Shown here piece by piece: positions 5,259 through 13,599 of a DNA stretch of 64,000 bases (position 1 is the stretch's first letter; each line of letters begins with the position of its first letter). The position numbers and the translations under genes are program-made. Below the pieces are notes generated by a model. It saw nothing but the letters and a program-made list of their open reading frames with translations. It did no database searches and had not been told where the DNA came from. Origin of the DNA: Methylomarinum vadi (GTDB lineage: Bacteria > Pseudomonadota > Gammaproteobacteria > Methylococcales > Methylomonadaceae); the NCBI RefSeq assembly GCF_000733935.1, contig NZ_JPON01000001.1, positions 3,918,623-3,982,622 of the forward strand, in the 5' to 3' direction.

Positions 5259-7196
5259 TTAAATATTCTCCTTGCTGTTTTCAGGATGCCCCGGTGCCCT
5301 AAGCGGCATATCTAAAGTAAAGCAAGTTCCCCGCTCGGGGGAGCTCGTTACGTTTAAGTTGGCACCGAGCACTTCTTTGGCGATATGGTGACTGATATGC
5401 AGTCCCAAGCCCATTCCACCTTCGCCGCGCCGGGTAGTGAAAAATGGGTCGAATATTTTTTGTATTGTGTGCGGATCAATACCGTTGCCGTTATCGTCGA
5501 CATTGAGGCGGATGAATCCAGGCTCATTGCTTTTTCCTGAGTAAATATTGATACGGCCGCCCGGTCGGTTTTTGAAGGCGTGGACCATAGCATTATCGAT
5601 TAAATTATGCAGAATTTGACTGAGAGGACCGGGGTAACTGTTCATCTCGATATTCAATTCAACATCGGTGATTAATTCAATATTTGCGCGTTTAGCCGGA
5701 GTGCGAAATAACAATAAGCATTCATTGACCAGTTCGTCTAAGTTGAAGCGTTGTCGGTCCTCGCTGGCCCGGTCAACGGCCAATTGTTTGAAGCTATTAA
5801 CTAATTTGGCGGCTTTCTCTAAATTACGGCTTGCCAAGCTTAGGCCTTCATCTTGTAATTTCAGATAAGATTCCAAATCCGACCGGCGAAGGCCTTCGCT
5901 AAAGCGCTGTGCCAGTTCCTGGCCGGCGCTTTGTGTTTTGGAAACCGCTACTAGCGCGGCGCCGAGTGGCGTATTTATTTCGTGGGCGACGCCAGACACC
6001 ATCAACCCCAAAGCCGATAGTTTCTCGCTACGGATCAGTTCGTCCTGGGTCAGGCGCAAATTAGCATAGGCTTGTTCCAAGCGGGCGTTGGTTTCACCCA
6101 GTTCCTTCGCCCTGGCTTTAATAAGTTGGCGTGCTGAGTTTCGCGCCTGCCAGGATAACGCCCGTGAAGCGGAAAGAAAAAATAGCGCTATGATGGTGAG
6201 ACATAGCATAGACAGCGTTGGCAACATGACTCCGCGTCGTAATTCGACGAGCTTCGTGGTCGGAATCTTAGAAATCACGGTTAAGCGTGGATAATTCAAG
6301 AGATGGTCTGCCGAGCTGATCAGTTTGTCGGGCATCATTTCCACCCGACGGAAAGTCCATAATCCGCTGGCTATTTCGAATTGTCCTAATTTTTGTCGAG
6401 AAATTTTTCGCCATGCTTCGGGATGTCGAAAGGCGAGACTGAGTTCAGGTTTGTCCAGAGAATGTCCCCATTCGTCGCTCTTATGTTCGCCTTTCAGCCA
6501 GAACCCCTGCTCATTGACCAATGTAATCGTGCTGTTCACACCAAAGTTGGTCAATAGGAACAGGTCATCGCTCATGTTTTGGTTGAGAATCAGAATTCCC
6601 TGGCGCCGACCCTTTTGGTCGACTACCGGTGTGGCGACGCGTAGTGTGGGTTCATAAGGGATAGCTATATTGCGATGTTCGATATTCAGGTCCATCGGCG
6701 AAATGAAAATGCCGTGATTAGGCAATCTCATGGCTTCCTGAAAATAATAGCGGTGTTTCTTCATTTGCAGCGTGTTGTAGGGCACAATCCACGTCCATTC
6801 GCCGTTATGATCGACGCGTACCCGTTCTTGCCCCGTAGCATCGATCCAACGCGCTTGAGAATAAGTGCCGCTGGCATTGAGAAAAGCGATGAAAATAGCC
6901 TCCAGCTGGCGTAAGACCGGAGCGGAAGGCTTGCTGACGATTGCGGGAATATCGTTCAAGAGATAGAGGAAACGAATATCGCGCGGCATGTGGTCCATGC
7001 CGCGCGTGATCGCGGTGACGCCTCTGGCGACAGCATTGACTTCAGCGGTGCGTAGATTGAGCATCGCTTCTTCCACCTGCATTTTGCCGATGATCGCTGC
7101 GAATGTGACGGCAATAGCTGCAAACGGTACAAAATTACCTAGCAATCTCCAGCGTACTTGCCAGAGGCGTTTACGCAGCGTTTCCTGTGTCGGCAT
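5259..7196 (-). CDS. Membrane sensor histidine kinase (DctB-like layout)
   Basis: A 645-residue kinase with one membrane helix near residues 18-38, a large periplasmic sensor region to about 320 (Cache-like by length and position), a second helix at about 325-345, a short coiled coil, and a class I kinase core. The phosphorylated histidine is in SGVAHEINTPLG at about residue 402. The ATP-binding part shows the N box (LHNLIDNAMVHAF), DDNGNGID and GGMGLGLHI. It starts 13 bp after the REC-EAL gene on the same strand, so the two are probably one operon and partners. The ligand is unknown; a dicarboxylate symporter fused to a binding protein lies further upstream. Confidence 0.88.
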   Translation of the reverse strand: MPTQETLRKRLWQVRWRLLGNFVPFAAIAVTFAAIIGKMQVEEAMLNLRTAEVNAVARGVTAITRGMDHMPRDIRFLYLLNDIPAIVSKPSAPVLRQLEAIFIAFLNASGTYSQARWIDATGQERVRVDHNGEWTWIVPYNTLQMKKHRYYFQEAMRLPNHGIFISPMDLNIEHRNIAIPYEPTLRVATPVVDQKGRRQGILILNQNMSDDLFLLTNFGVNSTITLVNEQGFWLKGEHKSDEWGHSLDKPELSLAFRHPEAWRKISRQKLGQFEIASGLWTFRRVEMMPDKLISSADHLLNYPRLTVISKIPTTKLVELRRGVMLPTLSMLCLTIIALFFLSASRALSWQARNSARQLIKARAKELGETNARLEQAYANLRLTQDELIRSEKLSALGLMVSGVAHEINTPLGAALVAVSKTQSAGQELAQRFSEGLRRSDLESYLKLQDEGLSLASRNLEKAAKLVNSFKQLAVDRASEDRQRFNLDELVNECLLLFRTPAKRANIELITDVELNIEMNSYPGPLSQILHNLIDNAMVHAFKNRPGGRINIYSGKSNEPGFIRLNVDDNGNGIDPHTIQKIFDPFFTTRRGEGGMGLGLHISHHIAKEVLGANLNVTSSPERGTCFTLDMPLRAPGHPENSKENI

Positions 7197-7209
7197 AATT
7201 GAACTGTCT

Positions 7210-9495
7210 TTAGGATTGAGAGTGTTGCATCGTTTGTAGTGACCGCTCTTGCAACCAGTCGATCAACACATCCAAAGTCATGGGACGACCATAAAGCCAG
7301 CCTTGTCCCAGGTCACAATGGTTATCGCGTAGCCAACGGTCTTGGGTTTCGTTTTCGACGCCTTCGGCGATGACTTGCATGTCCAGGTTGCGGGCGAGTT
7401 TTATTACCATCGAGGCGATGCTGCCATGGTCATGGCTGGATTCGATTTGGGCGACGAAGGATCGGTCGATTTTCAGCGTATCCGCCGGCAGTTCATTCAA
7501 ATATTTCAGTGAGGAATAACCGGTGCCGAAATCGTCGATCGCCACGTGACCGCCGGTTTTACGAAATTCGCGGAGCGCCATTGAAACCCTATCGAAGGAT
7601 TCCATCATTGCCGTTTCGGTGACTTCAAGTTCAATATGGTTAGGAGAAATATTGTGTTTGCAAAGTATGTCGAGTATCGACGGTATTAATGCGGTATCGG
7701 AAAATTGTTTACCGGAAACGTTGATACAAAAGGTTGGGGGTGTCAATCCAATTTGTTGTAAGGTAATTATCGCCTTACAGACTTCCGTGAGTACGACGAT
7801 TCCGATACTGTGAATCAAAGTAGAGGCTTCGGCGATGGGAATGAAGTCGCTCGGAGGTATGGCCCTCCCTTCTTTATTCCAGCGTATCAACGCTTCGACT
7901 CCGGCAATCTCCCCGCTGGAAAGATCTATTTTGGGTTGATAGGCTAGGAATAATTGTTGATCAGTTAAAGCCTGTTGCAGATCGTGCAAGATTTGAAAAC
8001 ATTTGATCGCCGAATTTTCCAAGTTTTTATCATAGACCATCGAATTGCCCGGTCCCTGGCGTTTGGCCTCTTTTAGGGCCAGCAAACCTTGTCTGATAGC
8101 GTCGCGCGCGTTACCTTCGACCGAGTCGAGATAGACACTGGTTATACAAGCCGTCATCAAATGGGAGATGCCGTTAATCTCAAATGGGCGGTCGAGCGCG
8201 CTTTTTACTAGGGATGCAGATACATGCTCGTAAGAACCCAGAATGCCGAAAACATCATCGCCGAGACGGGAAACAAGGGTTGGTGCGGCCAATGTTTCGC
8301 ACAAGCGATGACTGAACTGGCGTAATAAAGCGTCGCCATAGGCAAGACCGAATGTATGGTTTATTCGGGCGAAATCATCGAGGTCTACGATTAATAGCAA
8401 TAGGCGGGGTCTTTGTTCGGTTAACAAGGCGCGATCGATCGCCCTTATTAAAGCGTTTTTATTGGGAATCCGCAGTAGATTATCGGAATAGGCTAGCTGG
8501 TCCAGGCGGCTGAATAGCGCGACGTTATGTAGGCCACCCGAAATGTTGCTAGCGAATACTTGTAGCAGTTGGCGCTCGGTGTCCAGTAATGTTCTTTCGG
8601 TGGGTAAATAAATCACAAAGTCCGCCCCCGACATTTCCTTGGGGAAGAACAAAATGCTGGCTTGGTCTTGTTCGATATTATTGCGGGCGTGGATGGCTTT
8701 GAGCAGGCCGTTGACAATCTTGTTATCGGGGAGCTCTCGTATGCTTTTACCAATCAAATTACGCAACTTGCCGGCAGCGCCTACGATAATGATCTTGTGG
8801 TCGTCCGGTTGTTGGTAGATTTGGTCAGCCCGCGCGCAGATGACGCCTTCTGGGTTGAGTCCCAGTAAAAGGGCGATTTCAGTCAGCGCCGCATCGCAAT
8901 AGCTTGTCAAATCATGTTTATTCAGTAGGCGATTGCTGGATTCGACAATCAGTTGCAGACCGCGTCGGGCGGTGGAGATGGTTTTGAGCTGGTCGAATGT
9001 TCTTAGTTCGGAAGTCAATATGGCTATCAGCCGGGAGGTGGTGAGTTCCGATTTGGTACAGTATTCGTTGATGTCATAGTCGCTCATGACATCACGCATC
9101 GGCGCCATGCCGGGTTGACCTGTGATCAAGACAATGCGGATTTCGGCATTGCCCAGTACTTCACGGATAGCCTTGACTAGGCGCAGTCCGGCGTAATCGG
9201 TTTCCATGACGACATCGAGTAATACCACGCCAAAACGTTGCTGGGTTGCGAGTAACGTGGAAGCCTCGGCCATACTGAAGGCTTGAGTCAATTCGATTGG
9301 ACGATTGAAAATCTTGATGCCATCCAGGGCAAAAGCTGTGGTTCGTTGAAAATCACGGTCGTCGTCGACGGTAAGAACAGACCATGGCGGGAGTGAACTG
9401 ATTAGCGAAGAGGTTTCTTCAGGTTGAAATTTAAATAAATCTTCATCATCCTCTTCAGTAATACTAGGTGATTTATTGTCATCGGGAGCGTGCAT
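7210..9495 (-). CDS. Response regulator: REC-DUF3369-(degenerate GGDEF)-EAL
   Basis: A 761-residue cytoplasmic regulator. The REC domain carries the phospho-acceptor in VVLLDVVMET (about residue 91). The following region fits DUF3369, commonly placed between REC and c-di-GMP output domains. The GGDEF-like domain reads RLGDDVFGIL at about 410, so the GGDEF signature is broken and cyclase activity is unlikely. The EAL domain keeps EALIRW, the Asn of INVSG, EVTE, IDDFGTGYSS, the Lys of LKID and the Glu of AEGVE, so c-di-GMP phosphodiesterase activity is expected. It precedes the histidine kinase gene by 13 bp. The likely role is lowering c-di-GMP in response to that kinase. Confidence 0.88.
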   Translation of the reverse strand: MHAPDDNKSPSITEEDDEDLFKFQPEETSSLISSLPPWSVLTVDDDRDFQRTTAFALDGIKIFNRPIELTQAFSMAEASTLLATQQRFGVVLLDVVMETDYAGLRLVKAIREVLGNAEIRIVLITGQPGMAPMRDVMSDYDINEYCTKSELTTSRLIAILTSELRTFDQLKTISTARRGLQLIVESSNRLLNKHDLTSYCDAALTEIALLLGLNPEGVICARADQIYQQPDDHKIIIVGAAGKLRNLIGKSIRELPDNKIVNGLLKAIHARNNIEQDQASILFFPKEMSGADFVIYLPTERTLLDTERQLLQVFASNISGGLHNVALFSRLDQLAYSDNLLRIPNKNALIRAIDRALLTEQRPRLLLLIVDLDDFARINHTFGLAYGDALLRQFSHRLCETLAAPTLVSRLGDDVFGILGSYEHVSASLVKSALDRPFEINGISHLMTACITSVYLDSVEGNARDAIRQGLLALKEAKRQGPGNSMVYDKNLENSAIKCFQILHDLQQALTDQQLFLAYQPKIDLSSGEIAGVEALIRWNKEGRAIPPSDFIPIAEASTLIHSIGIVVLTEVCKAIITLQQIGLTPPTFCINVSGKQFSDTALIPSILDILCKHNISPNHIELEVTETAMMESFDRVSMALREFRKTGGHVAIDDFGTGYSSLKYLNELPADTLKIDRSFVAQIESSHDHGSIASMVIKLARNLDMQVIAEGVENETQDRWLRDNHCDLGQGWLYGRPMTLDVLIDWLQERSLQTMQHSQS

Positions 9496-9944
9496 AGCCG
9501 ATTCTCCTAGAAGGTCTAGACGATACGCTTATTTCGATTCACTCACATTAAATCAATCGACAGCCTATTGAGCTAAAGTGCAATTGGACCCGTTTAAGGT
9601 AATAGGTAATCCGTAAATGCCTAACGCTAGCGAAAGTCGGTTGGTCTTATTCCTCAATAATTAGGCAAGAAAACGAATCAGTTGATAGCGGTGAAATCGT
9701 AAATGCGTACCTTGTCTTTGAATGATTTTGATCTATTACATACGACTTAGTTTAGTCGTTATTGATTTTTTTGTTCTAAGCCAGCCATAGAAGATTTATC
9801 CCGAAATTTCCGACCGGTTTGAAATACTCAACGCCTGAATGGGTGTAATTGTGAACTTGTAAGTTTTAAAACACGAAGCTCTTCTTCGCTCCGTCTAGTG
9901 GCGGTAAGAAGGATATAAAAACCGAGAGTCGACGAGTAAAACTC
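9496..9944. other. 449-bp intergenic region
   Basis: No credible gene is seen. ACGACT-TAGTTT-AGTCGT at 9742-9759 followed by a T-rich stretch to 9772 looks like a plus-strand terminator with no gene before it, which could mark the end of a short RNA. The right end holds the terminator of the symporter gene. The promoter of the REC-EAL gene should be near 9500-9560. Confidence 0.4.
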
Positions 9945-9952
9945 TCACTCGG
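9916..9952 (-). terminator. Terminator of the symporter gene
   Basis: Read on the minus strand, CCGAG-TG-AGAGT pairs with ACTCTCGG with a 2-base bulge and is followed by TTTTTAT. The stem begins at the stop codon of the symporter gene. Confidence 0.55.
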
Positions 9953-12146
9953 ATTTCTTTAACACATCGTGCCAAATGCTCCAGCGAGGTTTATGGGCAT
10001 TCGTGGTCTTCCCTTGAATCCAGTACTCGAATAACTGTTGAATATCCCCACTCTGACGTTTCAGCATGATCCAAGTGTTAAGATATTTTTCCAGTTGCAG
10101 ATCTAAGCCGCTAATTGCTATGACTAACGGCGCGCCGGCTTTTCCGGGCAGTGGGTCAACCACATGATAGCCAGGATAGAGCAGGGTCCAGGCGGAGCCC
10201 CCTTCGGCTGAGGTGACCAATGCCTCTTGCCGAAATGATTCGACGGCGAAAAAATCCGCCTCGGAATCTAGTTCGTCGACCTGCAAATTTGGGAAGTGAT
10301 ATTTGATATGGTCGACGAATACGCTGCCGTTTCTGATGCCGACGCGGAAATTTTTCAACTCGCGGACGCTATCGGCATCGCTGAAAACAGTACGAAGATG
10401 GTCTGGTACGACGAAGGCGAAATGGGTGTCCAGATAACTGCTGCTGTACAAGAATTGGCGGCTAGCGAGCAAATGCGGGTTAGCAGTGAGGCTGGATATC
10501 GCGATATCGAAACGATCTTCTTCCATATCTTGAAGCAGATATTCCCTTTCATAGGGGATGAACTCGATGCCGATGTCCAGGTCGTCCGCCAATTGATACA
10601 TCAATTCCACATCGAAGCCGACCAATTGATTGGACTTGTTGAAGTAGGAAAACGGTAGGTCATCCTCAATGAAACCGATACGTATCAATTTGCGCTGTAG
10701 GATACGGTCGAGGATAGTCTGGCCGTCGCCCAGAGGAACAGGGTTAGGAAACGAATAATTGAAAACCTTGACATTTACATTGCTGGGTTGCAATTGCATG
10801 CTTTCGATTTGTTGATTAGAGCTAGGTTGACCGATGCCGCTGTAAACCAGGTAATATTTCAACAATGAGATGCTAAGAACGAAACTCAGCAGAATGACGA
10901 TTATGCTCCATATTAATTTGCGCCAGCGGATCTTGAAGATACCGGTCATGATTGCCGTCGTCAGAATCGTGAACGTCAGCAAGTGCATCGCACCGGCAAC
11001 ATCGGCGAAGCGCCGGCAGATAACCCCAACGGTCAGGAATAAGTTGAAAATATCGTCGGGAATACGGAACAGGTTGAGTAAAAAAGGAATGGCCGTGATC
11101 AATTTGCCGAAACTAAGGAACAGGCCGATGCTTAACATTTCGGGATATTCGAAGAACGTCAGCGGGCTGCCGTAGAACCAGGCGGCGAAGACGATAAAAA
11201 CCAGGCTGAGCAGACGTCCCATGTCCGGGAACGGGTAGGCTAACGGCAATATCATATCGGGTATCCGGGCATGCTCGCCGCTTGGCATGGTTTTTTGCCG
11301 GAGCAAGTGACAAACGCCTTGGGTGAGCATCGGAATGACGACAAAGATGCTGCCGACGACAAAAACGGTCAGCAGAGCATCGCGGGAGGCGCGGAAGATT
11401 TGCCGGTAGCTGAAGGGAGTGCAACTCATGATCAGTGACGGCAGTACGACAAGCGTCACCAGCAATACAGCCAGCAACAGCATCAAGACATAGGCCTGGA
11501 CTCGGAAAAATTCTTCCAGAGTCAAGGTGCCGGCGGCGCTGGCGGCGATGCCGAAGACACCGAGAGGCGTCAACTTGACGACGAAGCTGTTAACCCTAAG
11601 TAATACCTTGGCCGCTTGATCGCAATGCTGTAACAAAGATTTTCGTTCCGTATAGCCGATACAGGCGATGCCGAATAACATACTGAACAACACGACCGCC
11701 GGCACGGCATTTTGCGATAAGGAGAGAAAGGGATTGGCGGGGATGAATAGATCGATAAATTCAAGTTTTGCCGGGGCCTTGGTCAGTAGCGTGCTGAAAA
11801 AGGAGCCAGTTTCCGTATGCGGGAGTGCCAACGAAAATGCCCAAACACTGAGAATACCGATCGACCATAAAATGATTAATATCAGTAAGCCGTGTTTCGC
11901 TAACAGGCGCGCTTCGAAATAATTCAACAGCCCGATATTGGCGATCAATGCGAACAGAATATAGGGGAGGACAGTCATTTGCAGCAGGCCGATATAAATA
12001 TCGCCGAGAATCTGCAAATTTGCCGCATCTTCGCCGAAAAACAAGCCGACGCCGATGCCCAGCAATAAACTGAGGACGATCCACCAGGTGGAGGAGAAAC
12101 GGGAGGGCTTGGGTTCGCTGATGGCAAGATCGGTCGAAGGGCTCAT
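9945..12146 (-). CDS. Dicarboxylate/cation symporter fused to a solute-binding domain
   Basis: A 733-residue fusion. Residues 1 to about 430 are a sodium:dicarboxylate (DctA/GltP type) carrier with repeated hydrophobic helices, for example WWIVLSLLLGIGVGLFFGE, LQMTVLPYILFAL and FLSLSQNAVPAVVLFSMLF. After a last helix (about 440-460) comes an extracytoplasmic region from about 480 that resembles family 3 amino-acid-binding proteins (IRIGFIEDDLPFSYFN, LVGFDVELMYQLA, DIAISSLTANP). A carrier and its own binding domain on one chain could feed substrate or act as a sensor. The ATG at 12146 is chosen because the longer frame runs into the upstream gene; the RBS is weak. Substrate is unknown, probably an anionic amino acid or dicarboxylate. 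Confidence 0.85.
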   Translation of the reverse strand: MSPSTDLAISEPKPSRFSSTWWIVLSLLLGIGVGLFFGEDAANLQILGDIYIGLLQMTVLPYILFALIANIGLLNYFEARLLAKHGLLILIILWSIGILSVWAFSLALPHTETGSFFSTLLTKAPAKLEFIDLFIPANPFLSLSQNAVPAVVLFSMLFGIACIGYTERKSLLQHCDQAAKVLLRVNSFVVKLTPLGVFGIAASAAGTLTLEEFFRVQAYVLMLLLAVLLVTLVVLPSLIMSCTPFSYRQIFRASRDALLTVFVVGSIFVVIPMLTQGVCHLLRQKTMPSGEHARIPDMILPLAYPFPDMGRLLSLVFIVFAAWFYGSPLTFFEYPEMLSIGLFLSFGKLITAIPFLLNLFRIPDDIFNLFLTVGVICRRFADVAGAMHLLTFTILTTAIMTGIFKIRWRKLIWSIIVILLSFVLSISLLKYYLVYSGIGQPSSNQQIESMQLQPSNVNVKVFNYSFPNPVPLGDGQTILDRILQRKLIRIGFIEDDLPFSYFNKSNQLVGFDVELMYQLADDLDIGIEFIPYEREYLLQDMEEDRFDIAISSLTANPHLLASRQFLYSSSYLDTHFAFVVPDHLRTVFSDADSVRELKNFRVGIRNGSVFVDHIKYHFPNLQVDELDSEADFFAVESFRQEALVTSAEGGSAWTLLYPGYHVVDPLPGKAGAPLVIAISGLDLQLEKYLNTWIMLKRQSGDIQQLFEYWIQGKTTNAHKPRWSIWHDVLKKSE

Positions 12147-12234
12147 GGTGTTGATTGAGACTAAGCGGATGGGTCTTGGATAGATACTGGTTAGCGGGGA
12201 AAGGGATAGTATTCGTGAGTTAGGAAGTGGTTGC

Positions 12235-12252
12235 GCCCGGAAGGAGCCGGGC
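12235..12252. terminator. Short G+C hairpin after the DUF2062 gene
   Basis: GCCCGG and CCGGGC form a perfect 6-bp stem with a 6-base loop, 20 bp past the DUF2062 stop. There is no T-run, so it may be an attenuating structure rather than a full terminator. Confidence 0.35.
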
Positions 12253-12271
12253 ACTCCGATTGGTATTACTT

Positions 12272-12781
12272 TTAGCGATTCTTGCGTTTGTTCCAGCGTC
12301 TGGTGACGACATAACGCCAAAGTAAACTCATGCCAAAATAGCCGGCGGAAGACGAAATCAGGCCCAGAATCAGACAGCCGAACAAAAACGGTCCGCCAAT
12401 ATCGCCTATACTGGATACCACGTTGTCGATGGAAAATTGGAAATTCGCATCGGGCAAGTCCTTGCCCAACAGAAATAGACCGACGATGTAGGCAAAATAA
12501 AACATCGGCGGCATGGTCAAGGGATTGGTGATCCAAACCAGGGCGACCGAAATTGGCAGGTTACCGCGGAAATAAAAAGCGCCCACCGCGGCGATGGCCA
12601 TTTGTCCGGGGGTTGGAACCCAGGCCACAAACAGGCCAATGGCGAATGCGAGAGCAACCGAACGACGGTTTAAATGCCAGAGATTGGGTTCATGCAGGCG
12701 TTCGCCCAGAAACTGAAGCCTTTTATGTTGTTTCAGCTTCTCAGGATCAGGCATGTACTTTTTTATAATATTTTTAGGCAT
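12272..12781 (-). CDS. DUF2062 membrane protein
   Basis: A 169-residue inner-membrane protein. A basic N-terminus (MPKNIIKKYMPDPEKLKQHK) is followed by SVALAFAIGLFVAWVPTPGQM, then VWITNPLTMPPMFYF, which is the conserved core of DUF2062 proteins (G-x-F...P-x-P-x-Q, NP-x-T-x-P). Three or four helices are visible. The molecular function is unknown; in other bacteria the domain is sometimes attached to glycosyltransferases. The ATG at 12781 is preferred to one ten codons upstream because the homologous region begins there. Confidence 0.85.
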   Translation of the reverse strand: MPKNIIKKYMPDPEKLKQHKRLQFLGERLHEPNLWHLNRRSVALAFAIGLFVAWVPTPGQMAIAAVGAFYFRGNLPISVALVWITNPLTMPPMFYFAYIVGLFLLGKDLPDANFQFSIDNVVSSIGDIGGPFLFGCLILGLISSSAGYFGMSLLWRYVVTRRWNKRKNR

Positions 12782-12879
12782 GATACTGTGGTGCTGTTGA
12801 GAAAGTCCCAATTCTATCAGGTTTTAATGACGAAGCGATTAACTATAATGGTTGATAACAAATCGGTCTCGGGACAGGG

Positions 12880-13554
12880 TTATTTGATCGTCGACAGCAA
12901 GCCGCTTTCCTTGATACCGTCAAATATAAATTGCACCGCTAACCCGGAAAGTAAGACGCCGAAAACCCTACTGATAACAAACATGCCGGTCAAACCGAGC
13001 AATTTATGAATTTGTCCGGCGGTGATCAAACAGAAAAACGTAAACGCTAAAATGGCCAGCAGAGCGCCGTATACCGCTAACTGTTGCAGGTAAACCCCTT
13101 CGGTATTGGCGGTCAATAATATGACGCTGCCGATTGTGCCCGGGCCGGCGATTAACGGGGTTGCCAGCGGAAACACGGAAATATCCTTGCGGGTCACGGC
13201 TTCTTGAGTTTCCTGGTCAGTGGTCGATGTCGCTCCCGAACTACGGGCGAAAACCATGTCGATGGCAATCAATAATAATAGAATACCGCCAGCGGTTCGT
13301 AATGCCGCCAGAGAAATGCCAAAACTACGGAGCAAAGGTTCGCCGATCAAAAAGAATAACGTCAAAATGCCCCAGGCAAGGGAAGTAGCGCGCAACGCCA
13401 TGAGTAAGCGAAATCTGCTGTTCATTTGCGAAGTTAACGCGGCAAAAACAATGGCGACATCGATTGGGCCGATGGTGGCGAAAAAAGTGGCCAGAGCGAC
13501 GGTGATGGTTTCCAGCATGACGGTAGAGGCTGCATTGGAAAAAACGCCCGCCAT
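12880..13554 (-). CDS. MarC family (UPF0056) membrane protein
   Basis: A 224-residue integral membrane protein with six hydrophobic segments. FFATIGPIDVAIVFAALT and FPLATPLIAGPGTIGSVILL are the two repeated loops typical of MarC/YchE proteins (GP-x-D/N and PLAxPxxxGPG). The family has no firmly established substrate. The gene is divergent from comEC with 45 bp between starts, so their promoters overlap. The start at 13554 is likely; MLETITVAL, 12 codons further in, is an alternative. Confidence 0.88.
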   Translation of the reverse strand: MAGVFSNAASTVMLETITVALATFFATIGPIDVAIVFAALTSQMNSRFRLLMALRATSLAWGILTLFFLIGEPLLRSFGISLAALRTAGGILLLLIAIDMVFARSSGATSTTDQETQEAVTRKDISVFPLATPLIAGPGTIGSVILLTANTEGVYLQQLAVYGALLAILAFTFFCLITAGQIHKLLGLTGMFVISRVFGVLLSGLAVQFIFDGIKESGLLSTIK

Positions 13555-13599
13555 CTTAGCATTGTTGTCCGAATATTCGCTACCGCAAACCCGGCGCTT

